64,000 nt of DNA from Spartobacteria bacterium (GTDB lineage: Bacteria; Verrucomicrobiota; Verrucomicrobiia; Chthoniobacterales; Chthoniobacteraceae), in contig JAJPJG010000030.1 of NCBI GenBank assembly GCA_021324395.1, positions 70,900-134,899 on the forward strand, written 5' to 3'. How positions within the stretch are numbered: the stretch's first letter is position 1; every line of letters starts with the position of its first letter. A program made the translations under genes and the position numbers. The notes under the pieces were generated by a model. It had not been told where the DNA came from and searched no databases. It saw only the letters and a list, made by a program, of their open reading frames with translations. This document shows positions 26,020 to 33,246 of this stretch, in pieces.

Positions 26020-27033
26020 ATGCCAGTTCGTTTAGGTCGTTTCGAAATGCCGAAGCACCTCGTGAAACACGAGGACACGGCTACAGATACATACGCCAAG
26101 TTCATCGCCGAGCCCTTCGAGGCCGGCTACGGTCATACAGTCGGCAACTCGCTTCGTCGCGTGTTGCTCAGCTCGCTCGAGGGCGCCGCGATTACGTCGG
26201 TGCGCATCAACGGAGCGCAGCACGAATTCGCAACGCTGCCGCACGTCGTGGAAGACGCGACGGACATCGTGCTGAATTTGAAAAAAGTAAAATTCATCGC
26301 GCACGATCACGAGACGCGCACGCTCTCGATCAGTGTGAACAAAGAGGGCGAAATCACCGCCGGCGACATCCAGGAAGTCGCGGGTTGCGAAGTGTTGAAC
26401 AAGGATCAGCTCATCTGCACGCTCGACAAAAAGACGAAATTTGAAGCCGAGCTCGAAGTGCGCGTCGGACGCGGCTTCGCGACGGGCGACGAAAACAAAC
26501 ACACCGACCAGCCGATTGGTGTCATCCCGATCGACTCGATTTTTTCGCCGGTCACACGCGTGAAATACGCCGTCGGCAACACCCGCGTTGGCCAGCGCAC
26601 CGATTACGACAAGCTCGAGATCGAGATCTGGACCGATGGCCGCCTTTCGCCGCAGGAAGCACTCGTGCAGGCCTCGTCGATCTTGAAACGTCACTTCGAG
26701 CCGTTCTACGGCTACGATGAAAACGCAGTGCAGTTCGACGAAACGCCGGTCGCGCAGAGCCAGGAAAACCAGAAGCTGAAGAAGCTTCTCAACATGAGCG
26801 TAAACGAAATCGAGCTCAGTGTGCGCGCGGCAAATTGCCTCAACAACGCCAACATCACGACGGTCGGTCAGCTCGCGCAGAAGACCGAAGCCGAGATGCT
26901 CAAGTATCGTAACTTCGGCAAGAAATCGTTGAACGAAATCAAAGACAAACTCCAGCAGCTCGGCCTCAGCCTCGGCATGAAGTTCGATGGAAATCTCATC
27001 GAGACTCCCGAGCCCGCCGCCGCCAATTCCTAA
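26020..27033 (+). CDS. rpoA: DNA-directed RNA polymerase alpha subunit
   Basis: 337 residues from ATG 26020. The N-terminal dimerisation and assembly domain has FEAGYGHTVGNSLRRVLLSS, and later VTRVKYAVGNTRVGQRTDYD. The C-terminal domain has the helix-hairpin-helix DNA/regulator-contact region (IELSVRAANCLNNANITTVG and LLKYRNFGKKSLNEIK-like). It nucleates RNA polymerase assembly. rplQ follows after six bases, as in most bacteria. The usual upstream genes rpsM, rpsK and rpsD are not here; a 66-residue unknown and a permease precede it instead, so the pair has moved from the ribosomal cluster or is expressed separately. Confidence 0.98.
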   Translation: MPVRLGRFEMPKHLVKHEDTATDTYAKFIAEPFEAGYGHTVGNSLRRVLLSSLEGAAITSVRINGAQHEFATLPHVVEDATDIVLNLKKVKFIAHDHETRTLSISVNKEGEITAGDIQEVAGCEVLNKDQLICTLDKKTKFEAELEVRVGRGFATGDENKHTDQPIGVIPIDSIFSPVTRVKYAVGNTRVGQRTDYDKLEIEIWTDGRLSPQEALVQASSILKRHFEPFYGYDENAVQFDETPVAQSQENQKLKKLLNMSVNEIELSVRAANCLNNANITTVGQLAQKTEAEMLKYRNFGKKSLNEIKDKLQQLGLSLGMKFDGNLIETPEPAAANS

Positions 27034-27039
27034 GCGTCC

Positions 27040-27561
27040 ATGCGACACCAAAATAAAACCGTCAAGCTCGGCCGCTCGCAATCGCACCGCGATGCGCTGC
27101 TCGCGAACCAGATCGTGAGCTTGATCGAGCATAACCGCATCAAAACCACACTCGCAAAAGCGAAAGCCGTGCGCCCGCTCGCGGAGCGCATGGTCACGCT
27201 CGGCAAAAAGAACACGCTCCACGCGCGCCGCACTGCATTGAGCTATCTCATGCACAACGAAGACGCCGTGCGCAAACTTTTCGCCGAAGTCGCGCCGCGT
27301 GCAGCCACCCGTAACGGCGGCTATACGCGCATCGTCAAGCTTGGCTATCGCAAAAGCGACGCGTCGCCGATGGCGTTCATCGAATGGGTGGACGCTCCGG
27401 TCGTCGAGGAGCCGGCTATCGAGGAAAAACCGACGAGGTCGAAATCGCAAAAAGCAGAAGCTTCCGCTGCCGCTGAAGAAGCCGCGCCCGCGAAAAAACC
27501 CCGCGCGCGTAAGCCAAAGGCTGCTGCAGCCGAGCCTGAGAAAGAAGAAGCGGGCGAGTAA
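27040..27561 (+). CDS. rplQ: 50S ribosomal protein L17 (bL17) with C-terminal tail
   Basis: 173 residues. The core is standard (HQNKTVKLGRSQSHRDALLA, IKTTLAKAKAVRPLAERMV, NGGYTRIVKLGYRKSDASPM) and ends near residue 123. About 50 extra residues follow, rich in Glu, Lys and Ala (KKPRARKPKAAAAEPEKEEA), a disordered tail seen in some other phyla. It binds 23S rRNA near the exit tunnel. Co-transcribed with rpoA and closed by a strong terminator. Confidence 0.97.
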   Translation: MRHQNKTVKLGRSQSHRDALLANQIVSLIEHNRIKTTLAKAKAVRPLAERMVTLGKKNTLHARRTALSYLMHNEDAVRKLFAEVAPRAATRNGGYTRIVKLGYRKSDASPMAFIEWVDAPVVEEPAIEEKPTRSKSQKAEASAAAEEAAPAKKPRARKPKAAAAEPEKEEAGE

Positions 27562-27581
27562 TTTCGCTGACGCAACAATTC

Positions 27582-27620
27582 AAAACCGGAGCGTGTTCAT
27601 TCGCGCTCCGGTTTTTTGTT
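27582..27620 (+). terminator. Rho-independent terminator after rplQ
   Basis: AAAACCGGAGCG (27582-27593) pairs perfectly with its complement at 27604-27615 around a ten-base loop, followed by six Ts starting at 27612 and GTTTT. It ends the rpoA-rplQ transcript. Confidence 0.88.
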
Positions 27621-27629
27621 TTAGTGCAG

Positions 27630-27712
27630 GATGTAGAATGACGAATGCAGAGTTTTGACGGAGGCTCCGCCGCCCGATTCTAATTCTTCATTCCTCATTC
27701 TCCATTTCTTCC
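27630..27712. repeat. CATTC/GAATG dispersed repeat, copy 1
   Basis: A purine-rich left arm (GTAGAATGACGAATGCAGAG), a GC-rich core containing CCGCCG, and a right arm rich in CATTC (TTCTTCATTCCTCATTCTCC) make an imperfect palindrome. The right arm runs into the 3' end of the minus-strand CDF gene and supplies its last codons and stop. Copies with the same layout lie near 40.1 and 44.4 kb. Confidence 0.6.
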
Positions 27713-28602
27713 ACCGGCTCGATGTGCACGAGCACATCGGCGATGGCCGGATCGGCTTCGCGCACTGCATCCTTCACGAGATGTGCGATGTGGTGTCCGT
27801 CGCGCACACTCATGTTCGCGTTCACGCGGACGTGAAGATCGACGTAAAATTGCAGGCCCATTTTGCGAACGCGGCATTTCTCGATTTCTGACACACCCGG
27901 GACCGCGCCGGCGACGCGGCGCACGCGCTCAACGATCTCCAGCGACGGTGCGGTGTCCATTAGTTCGTCAAACGCCGGTTTTAACAATCGCACGCCGTTA
28001 ACGGCAATTAACACGCACGCTAAAAGCGCAGCCCAGTCGTCCGCGCTCTCGTAACCGCGTCCGCCAATAAGCGCGATTGAAATGCCAACGAATGCAGCGG
28101 CGGAAGTGACCGCGTCGCTACGATGATGCATCGCGTCTGTTTTGATCGCCGTGCTTTGCGCGGCATGTCCGAAACGATGAACAACGCGAAACAACCATTC
28201 TTTGATGACGACCACGGCAACCAGCACGATCAACGTGAAAGGCGCCGGCGCATGATGCGGCGTGAGAATTTCGCGAATGCTCTCGATCGTCAAACCGACT
28301 GCGGCGGCGAGAATCGTGAACGCGCCGACGATTGCTGCGATCGGCTCCGCTTTGCCGTGCCCGTAAGGATGCGTCGCGTCCGGCGGCTTCGCGGCCATTT
28401 TCAATCCGCCCCACATGATGAGCGACGAAAAGATGTCGAGCGACGATTCGAAGCCGTCGGCGATCAACGCGTAGGAATGCCCGAACACCCCCGCCGTGAT
28501 TTTAACAATCGCCAGCACCGCATTGATGATGATCCCGATCCCCGCCAGGCGGGCTCCGGATTCGAGATTGCTGAGTGTGGGATGCGTTGTAACTTCAGCC
28601 AC
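27688..28602 (-). CDS. Cation diffusion facilitator (CDF) metal transporter
   Basis: 304 residues from GTG 28602, the best start in a frame that stays open upstream. Six transmembrane helices carry the CDF metal sites: LIADGFESSLDIFSS in helix 2 and KTDAMHHRSDAVTS (HxxxD) in helix 5. A cytosolic domain (GLQFYVDLHVRVNANMSVRD, HxxH region) follows. It exports Zn or a related divalent metal by proton exchange. The C-terminus (EPVEEMENEE) is encoded by one arm of a dispersed repeat. It diverges from the enoyl reductase gene by 33 bases. Confidence 0.88.
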   Translation of the reverse strand: MAEVTTHPTLSNLESGARLAGIGIIINAVLAIVKITAGVFGHSYALIADGFESSLDIFSSLIMWGGLKMAAKPPDATHPYGHGKAEPIAAIVGAFTILAAAVGLTIESIREILTPHHAPAPFTLIVLVAVVVIKEWLFRVVHRFGHAAQSTAIKTDAMHHRSDAVTSAAAFVGISIALIGGRGYESADDWAALLACVLIAVNGVRLLKPAFDELMDTAPSLEIVERVRRVAGAVPGVSEIEKCRVRKMGLQFYVDLHVRVNANMSVRDGHHIAHLVKDAVREADPAIADVLVHIEPVEEMENEE

Positions 28603-28635
28603 AGTCGAAAGTAATGCGCGAGCGCTATTCCTACT

Positions 28636-29628
28636 ATGCAAAAATGTAAAGCGGTAACCTATGAAAACCACGGCGCACCGGACGAGGTGTTGCATGTCAG
28701 CGAAATCGACCTGCCGGTGCCCGGCCCCGGCGAGGCGCTCGTCCGCATGCACGCCGCGCCGATTAATCCCGTCGATCTCAACGTGATCGAGGGCAAATAT
28801 CCGGTGCGACCGACGTTGCCGGCCATCGCCGGAAATGAAGGCGTCGGGATCGTTGACGCCGTTGGCGCAAACGTCACGGATCTCGCCGCCGACACACCGG
28901 TGCTGGTCCCGACGGAGTTCGGCAGTTGGCGCGAAGCCGGCGTAATTGCGGCGGAAAAGCTGATTCCAATTCCGTGCGACATTCCGCTCGAACAGGCGGC
29001 GATGCTGAAAATCAATCCGCCGACCGCGTGGAGGATGTTGCACGATTTTGTCACGCTGCAGCGCGGTGACTGGATTTTACAAAATGCGGCAAACTCGGCC
29101 GTCGGTCGCGCGGTGATTCAAATTGCGAAAATTTCCGGCTGGCGAACGGTTAATGTTGTGCGGCGCGATGAGCTGATCGATGAGTTGCAGGAGGAAGGCG
29201 CCGATGTCGTGCTGCTCGAATCCGACGACCTGCCCGCGCAAATCAAGGACGCGACGGAAGGCGCGAAAATCCCGCTCGCATTCAACGCCGTTGGCGGCGA
29301 AAGCGCGTTGCGGCTGGCGAATGCGCTCGCGCCAGGCGGGACCATTGTGACCTACGGCGCGATGGGACGGCAGCCGCTACGCATCCCGAACGGACTGCTC
29401 ATTTTTAAAGATCTGCGCTGGCGCGGATTTTGGGTTACGCAGTGGTATCGCACGGCATCTCACGAGGACATTCATTCGATGTTCAAGCATTTGTGCCCGC
29501 TCGTCGCGCGCGGCAATTTACACTCGAAGATCGAGCAGTTTTACGCGATTGACGATGCGCTGGCTGCTGTCAAACATGCGCAACAAAGCCGTCGCACGGG
29601 GAAGATTCTGCTGCGGCTGCACGGATGA
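28636..29628 (+). CDS. MECR-like 2-enoyl thioester reductase (zinc-free MDR)
   Basis: 330 residues of the medium-chain dehydrogenase/reductase superfamily without the structural zinc Cys cluster. Close to mitochondrial MECR/Etr1: an N-terminal substrate domain (HGAPDEVLHVSEIDLPVPGP), the NPVDLNVIEGKYPVRP segment, the nucleotide-binding QNAANSAVGRAVIQIAK and RTVNVVRRDE, and FWVTQWYRTA near the end. It would reduce trans-2-enoyl thioesters with NADPH, as in fatty acid synthesis. Its stop overlaps the start of a C39-like peptidase by four bases (ATGA). FabD is encoded 16 kb away. Confidence 0.82.
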   Translation: MQKCKAVTYENHGAPDEVLHVSEIDLPVPGPGEALVRMHAAPINPVDLNVIEGKYPVRPTLPAIAGNEGVGIVDAVGANVTDLAADTPVLVPTEFGSWREAGVIAAEKLIPIPCDIPLEQAAMLKINPPTAWRMLHDFVTLQRGDWILQNAANSAVGRAVIQIAKISGWRTVNVVRRDELIDELQEEGADVVLLESDDLPAQIKDATEGAKIPLAFNAVGGESALRLANALAPGGTIVTYGAMGRQPLRIPNGLLIFKDLRWRGFWVTQWYRTASHEDIHSMFKHLCPLVARGNLHSKIEQFYAIDDALAAVKHAQQSRRTGKILLRLHG

Positions 29629-30284
29629 GTTTCGAGCTCGATCTGCGTCCCTCGAAATGGACGCGCATCATCGCGCTGCTTTGCATCGTCGCGCTCGTGC
29701 TCGCGATGGCACTGGCAGCGACGTGGATTGACTGGACGTGGAAACGCAAGCTGCCCGTGCGCGGGGGAATGTATTTTTTCCGGCGCGTCGAGCTCGCCGT
29801 GCCGCAATTCCGCCAGGGCGATCCCCAATGGCGCGACGACCCGCTCGGCTCCACGCCCGGCACCCTCGCCGCGGAAGGTTGCGCCGTCGCCTCCGCCGCG
29901 ATGGTGCTGAAGTTTTACGGCATCGACACCGATCCGCAGAAGTTGAATTGGTTTCTCACCGCACACGACGGCTACGTCGGCAACGGATGGCTCGTGTGGG
30001 AAAAAGCCGCCGACTTCACACCGGGCCTCGTGGAGAAAGCCTACGAGGATTTGCCCTCATTCTGGCTCATCGACTCGAATCTGCTGCGCGGCAACCCGTG
30101 TATCATCCGCATTCGCTTTCCCAGCGGCATCACGCATTTCGTCGTCATCGTCGGCAAACAAGGCTCCGACTATCTCATCCGTGATCCCGGCGCCGGCGCC
30201 GCGAAAGGCGTTTACCCGCTCCGCGAACTCGCTCACCAAATCGAGGCGCTCCGCTTTTACCGGCGGCTACGGCCCGCTCTTTAG
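29625..30284 (+). CDS. Membrane-anchored C39-like cysteine peptidase
   Basis: 219 residues. One membrane helix (residues 14-35) and an extracytoplasmic papain-like domain follow. Catalytic-type residues are visible: Cys86 in LAAEGCAVASAAM, His171 in SGITHFVVIVG and Asp187 in DYLIRDPGAG, the C39/C39_2 order. It may cleave a peptide or act as a non-peptidase relative. The start ATG 29625 overlaps the reductase stop (ATGA), so the two are one transcript. Role unknown. Confidence 0.7.
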   Translation: MSFELDLRPSKWTRIIALLCIVALVLAMALAATWIDWTWKRKLPVRGGMYFFRRVELAVPQFRQGDPQWRDDPLGSTPGTLAAEGCAVASAAMVLKFYGIDTDPQKLNWFLTAHDGYVGNGWLVWEKAADFTPGLVEKAYEDLPSFWLIDSNLLRGNPCIIRIRFPSGITHFVVIVGKQGSDYLIRDPGAGAAKGVYPLRELAHQIEALRFYRRLRPAL

Positions 30285-30344
30285 TTCGCCGATTTCCTTT
30301 CGAGCAACGCCGTCTGCTTCGCCACCAGGCGCAAGCATGGTGGG

Positions 30345-30595
30345 TCAAAAATCCCGCGGGCCGTTGTCGCGTGCGCCGTGCAGGATGCGAATGACATGAA
30401 CGTCTTCCTCGCTCTCGCGGTAGAAAATCAGGTAGTTGCCGACTGGGAAAAATCGGAGACTGGGCACCAGATCGGGCCGGAGTTACCCGATGTCTGGATG
30501 CCGCGCGAGCCGCCAGCATTCGTCTTCAATTCGATCCATCAATTGCGCGGCAGCCGCAGGATCACGCGCGCCAATGTAGTGCACGATCTCGTCAG
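30345..30595 (-). pseudogene. Decayed ParE/RelE-type toxin gene
   Basis: Reading the minus strand gives TDEIVHYIGARDPAAAAQLMD, then DECWRLARHPDIG, a TAA at 30485-30483, and then in the same frame LRPDLVPSLRFFPVGNY and RESEEDVHVIRILHGARD to a TGA at 30347-30345. This is the ParE-family body with the usual (R)PDL and IRILHGARD blocks. The codon expected just before the LRPDL block has become a stop. The N-terminus also lacks a normal start: only non-family sequence precedes TDEIV. No antitoxin gene is visible beside it. It sits in the roughly 485-bp gene-poor gap (30285-30769) before the lower-GC island. Confidence 0.75.
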
Positions 30596-30769
30596 TCGTG
30601 GTAAGCGTCGGTTGTGAAGCAGGGGCGCTTGTGGAAACGAAGTCGGAAAAACATAGGCAGTTCTGGCGTCAGATTGTAGAAATCAAACGTGAAAGATCGT
30701 TGTAAGTTGCGAGCCACCACGCCTGCAAAGCGCCGTATAAACGAACTGGACGGTTGTGTAATACTAGGC

Positions 30770-31219
30770 ATGAAACGGCAGGCACTTATTCTTGCTCGAA
30801 AATATCTACTTTCTTCAAAGTGTAGCGGAGCAGAATTTGGGGCCGCCCTAAACGCTGTGCTTACGTTTGCTCGCGTGCGCGCTTGGCGGGTCGATGTCAC
30901 CGCATGTTACGACCGACTCTCGATCCGCAATCAACGCCGTCATCGAAGTATGATGCTGGTATTTAGCACTCTTGCTGGTGACTACCAATATGCTCGGCAA
31001 CTTATTCCCAAGCGGGTGACTAGCTATGTTGATCTCGTTCTGGCAATAGACACCTTGCTCAATCAGGATGATCTTCAAGCTGCCGAACCGCTGATAAGGC
31101 TCTGCTTTAAGGCGCTGTTAAGCCATGATAGCGAATACCTGCTAACTAATATGGCCGACTGTCTCTCTCGCTATTTTTCAATGCTGCACGAACACCTTAG
31201 CAAGACCGAGCACCTTTGA
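30770..31219 (+). CDS. Unknown helical protein, first gene of the Nmad island
   Basis: 149 residues from ATG 30770 (an earlier in-frame start at 30689 would add 27 residues of poor quality). It looks all-helical with repeated Leu/Ala-rich segments (ALNAVLTFARVRAW, then DLVLAIDTLLNQDDLQAAEP), perhaps a small TPR-like fold. No catalytic motif is seen. Base composition is visibly lower in GC than the flanks (roughly 45-50%). Its stop TGA overlaps a TTG that may start the next gene (TTGA), so the island genes are translationally coupled. Function not recognised. Confidence 0.6.
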   Translation: MKRQALILARKYLLSSKCSGAEFGAALNAVLTFARVRAWRVDVTACYDRLSIRNQRRHRSMMLVFSTLAGDYQYARQLIPKRVTSYVDLVLAIDTLLNQDDLQAAEPLIRLCFKALLSHDSEYLLTNMADCLSRYFSMLHEHLSKTEHL

Positions 31220-31977
31220 TAAGGCCTGTTATGAGCTGCCGAAGTTCTTCCACATCGCATTCGTCAAGTAAGAGCGAACAGAATTTTCCTGCCCCTGCTA
31301 GTCTGAGTGCTTTGAAGAAGCTTACTCGCTCGTTGTGTGAGAAGCCGGTATATGCCTATATCGTTACCACGATCAAAACGCATCCAAACTTCCAGCTTCA
31401 ACAAGAAGGTAGCGCTCCTAATTTTGATGGAGGACGCATCACCCTTTGCACTTGCAAGCACAAGGACCGAGCCACATTTTGCCCAGTAAAGAAGCAAAAA
31501 GATCCTTGGCAAAATGTCTGGGTTGCAGGTCTTACCAGCAAGAAAGGCAATCGTCCGCGCAGTCTTGTCTACCTAATGTGTGTAGAGCGTTCCTTCTCGA
31601 CTCAGCGAGAGCTTTGGGAAGAGCTGAATCCCAAATGTCGGCGGGCAAAGTCCGCTTCTAAATTCAAACATGGCGATCTATACGAGCCGAAAGCATCGGC
31701 GAAAAATGCCCTACATAACCCGGCTGACTATTGTTCTCCTATCCGTGGGCATTCGCATTCCTCGAAGGAAGAGCCGAATAAATGGCATGAAGACATCAAG
31801 CGTTGGGGTAAACATTCCAAGCCACATCCTCTCCTGCTTGGTCAGATGTCACAGAGTTATCGCTGGACGAAAGTGAAGATAATTTTAAAGGAGAATGCAA
31901 TCGGAACTACAGCACATCATAAGATGTATAAATCGCTCAACGAGTTCATCGAGAACTTACAGGAGTTCAACCCTTGA
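31216..31977 (+). CDS. Nmad2-like nucleotide modification associated protein
   Basis: 253 residues if the TTG at 31216 is used; an ATG at 31231 is the alternative. Features: VYAYIVTTIKTHPNF, ITLCTCKHKDR, VWVAGLTSKKG, SLVYLMCVERSFSTQRELWE, HGDLYEPK, and near the end KPHPLLLGQMSQSYRWT. This order resembles the Nmad2 type (a GDLY motif, an LVY-M-V strand, a late LLLG...S-W segment), a family proposed by Aravind and colleagues to bind or process modified DNA bases. Cys and His pairs are conserved-looking but unproven. It is coupled to both neighbours by TTGA overlaps. Assignment is moderate; function is inferred. Confidence 0.55.
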   Translation: MIRPVMSCRSSSTSHSSSKSEQNFPAPASLSALKKLTRSLCEKPVYAYIVTTIKTHPNFQLQQEGSAPNFDGGRITLCTCKHKDRATFCPVKKQKDPWQNVWVAGLTSKKGNRPRSLVYLMCVERSFSTQRELWEELNPKCRRAKSASKFKHGDLYEPKASAKNALHNPADYCSPIRGHSHSSKEEPNKWHEDIKRWGKHSKPHPLLLGQMSQSYRWTKVKIILKENAIGTTAHHKMYKSLNEFIENLQEFNP

Positions 31978-32687
31978 ACGTAGTTCTGCTGCGCGTTGGT
32001 ATTGACACCGGCTGCGGCGGTATCCATAGCCCGCTCTTTGCCAATGGAACATTTGAGTTTATACCGATACCAGACTCGCGTGGGTGGGATGAGCGCACTT
32101 ACGGCAATACCGTCGGGAGAAAACGCCGGGCTCTTAGCGAATATTTTCCAAAGCGTTATCAAGAGCGGATGGCCTGCTCGGCAATGCACGTTGATCCGGA
32201 GTTTGAAACGTTCACTTACGGCGATCCGACTCCAACTAAGCGAGGACTCACTAAGATGAAGCCCGGTGACATGCTGGTCTTCTACGCAGGAATGCAAGGA
32301 TGGGATCACGAACGGTTGCCCGCTCTTTACATTGCAGGTTTTTTTCGGGTGAAGCTCGCCGGTTTTTCGACGGCCTTTTCTAGTGAACAATTGCGGCAGG
32401 AATTTCAACACAATTACCATGTCCGACATCCAAAAGTCTTTGCTGAGCAACGAGAAAAACTGGTGTTAATTAAGGGAGGAAAGGGCAGCCGCTTGCTACG
32501 GAAAGCTCAGTTACTTGGGGAAACAGTTCGTCGCAAGGACGGGTCTTCATGGCAGATCATTACACCAAGAATGGAAAAAGTATTTGGTAGATTTGGCGGC
32601 ATCGGCTCACTCCAACGCAGCACACCGCGATGGGTAGAAGATAGGCTGGTAAGCAAGGCCGAAAAATTTCTCGAATCTCTCGATTGA
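31974..32687 (+). CDS. Nmad3 (nucleotide modification associated domain 3) protein
   Basis: 237 residues. The family N-terminus VVLLRVGIDTGCGGIHSPLF begins two codons after the TTG at 31974, and there is no ATG nearby, so TTG initiation is forced. The start overlaps the preceding TGA (TTGA). Other family blocks: FEFIPIPDS, VDPEFETFTYGD, KPGDMLVFYAGMQGWDHERL and FFRVKLAG. Nmad3 was predicted computationally in operons linked to DNA base oxidation or glycosylation. No methylase, TET/JBP enzyme or glycosyltransferase adjoins it here. GC content is lower than in the flanking genes. Family assignment is fairly confident; biochemical role is inferred. Confidence 0.75.
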   Translation: MNVVLLRVGIDTGCGGIHSPLFANGTFEFIPIPDSRGWDERTYGNTVGRKRRALSEYFPKRYQERMACSAMHVDPEFETFTYGDPTPTKRGLTKMKPGDMLVFYAGMQGWDHERLPALYIAGFFRVKLAGFSTAFSSEQLRQEFQHNYHVRHPKVFAEQREKLVLIKGGKGSRLLRKAQLLGETVRRKDGSSWQIITPRMEKVFGRFGGIGSLQRSTPRWVEDRLVSKAEKFLESLD

Positions 32688-32710
32688 AGCCGTGAGTTAT
32701 TTTCCTCATT

Positions 32711-32734
32711 ACAATGGAAAAAGCTTTCATTGTT
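32711..32734 (+). terminator. Weak hairpin after the Nmad3 gene
   Basis: ACAATGGAAA is followed by AAGC and then TTTCATTGT, a near-perfect AT-rich hairpin with one bulged G. It is followed by TTTAG rather than a long T-run. It probably ends or slows the island transcript 24 bases after the stop codon. Confidence 0.4.
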
Positions 32735-32746
32735 TAGAATCAGGCA

Positions 32747-33186
32747 TTTAGACGGCTGCAGGAGCGATTTAGGCGGGGAATTTTGCGGTTTAGGCGATGG
32801 GATTTTCAGTTTAAGCGGTCGCGCGGGGCGTTTAAGCGATGGCGTTTCGCATTTAAGCGAGGGGTTGTGGTATTTAGGAAGCGCGGGTTTTGGTTTAGGT
32901 GAAGGGGTTTCGGGTTTAGGAGATCGCGTGTTGGATTTAGGCGTGGGTTGGGTGCGTTTAAGCGAGGGGGTGTTTCGTTTTAGCGGAAGATGGTTGGGTT
33001 TAGCGGGAGGTGTTGAGGGTTTAGACGGGTCTATTGCGGGTTTAAGCGAAACGATGCGCGGTTTAGGGGATGGGGTTGGTGGTTAAGAATAGGCGTTCGG
33101 GGTTTAAGAATGGGTATTAGCGATTTAGGCGAGGGCGTTTCGCGTTTAGGCTGAAGCGGGGTTGGTTTAAGATAGCGCGTGTCGCG
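32747..33186. repeat. 21-bp phased TTTA(A/G) array, 21 units
   Basis: This is the only content of the gap from 32688 to 33246. TTTA tracts begin at 32747, 32768, 32789, 32810, 32831, 32852, 32873, 32894, 32915, 32936, 32957, 32978 (TTTT), 32999, 33020, 33041, 33062, 33083 (TTA), 33103, 33124, 33145 and 33166. Spacing is exactly 21 bp except one 20-bp step where a T is missing. The rest of each unit is only loosely alike (TTTARGCGANGG-type) and is rich in G and T, poor in C, on this strand. 21 bp equals two turns of B-DNA, so the tracts all face one side, which should bend the DNA. One frame spells a heptad Leu pattern but always with the rare codon TTA, another has a stop in nearly every unit, so the signal is in the DNA, not in a protein. 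Confidence 0.9.
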
Positions 33187-33246
33187 TGCATTCGGGACAC
33201 GTCGCACTCGACTTGAGCGCGGCCGTCTCGTAGAACGCGACTGGTC

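Noticed and set aside
26032..27450. A 472-codon minus-strand frame opposite rpoA and rplQ
   Set aside because: It is the antisense shadow of two certain genes in a GC-rich sequence, with no recognisable protein features.
32915..33080. Similarity of TTTAGGG-like words to plant telomere repeats
   Set aside because: The unit is 21 bp, not 7, and only some units read TTTAGG; the resemblance is incidental.
32730..33086. A 118-residue reading frame with a heptad Leu pattern inside the phased array
   Set aside because: Its regular Leu is always the codon TTA, rare in this GC-rich genome, and the pattern is forced by the 21-bp DNA period. Flanking units break the frame. The signal is at DNA level.
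32747..33186. CRISPR array or plasmid-type iterons
   Set aside because: There are no conserved 24-37 bp repeats with unique spacers, no cas genes, and the 21-bp units share little beyond the TTTA tract. Iterons are normally near-identical and lie by a rep gene.
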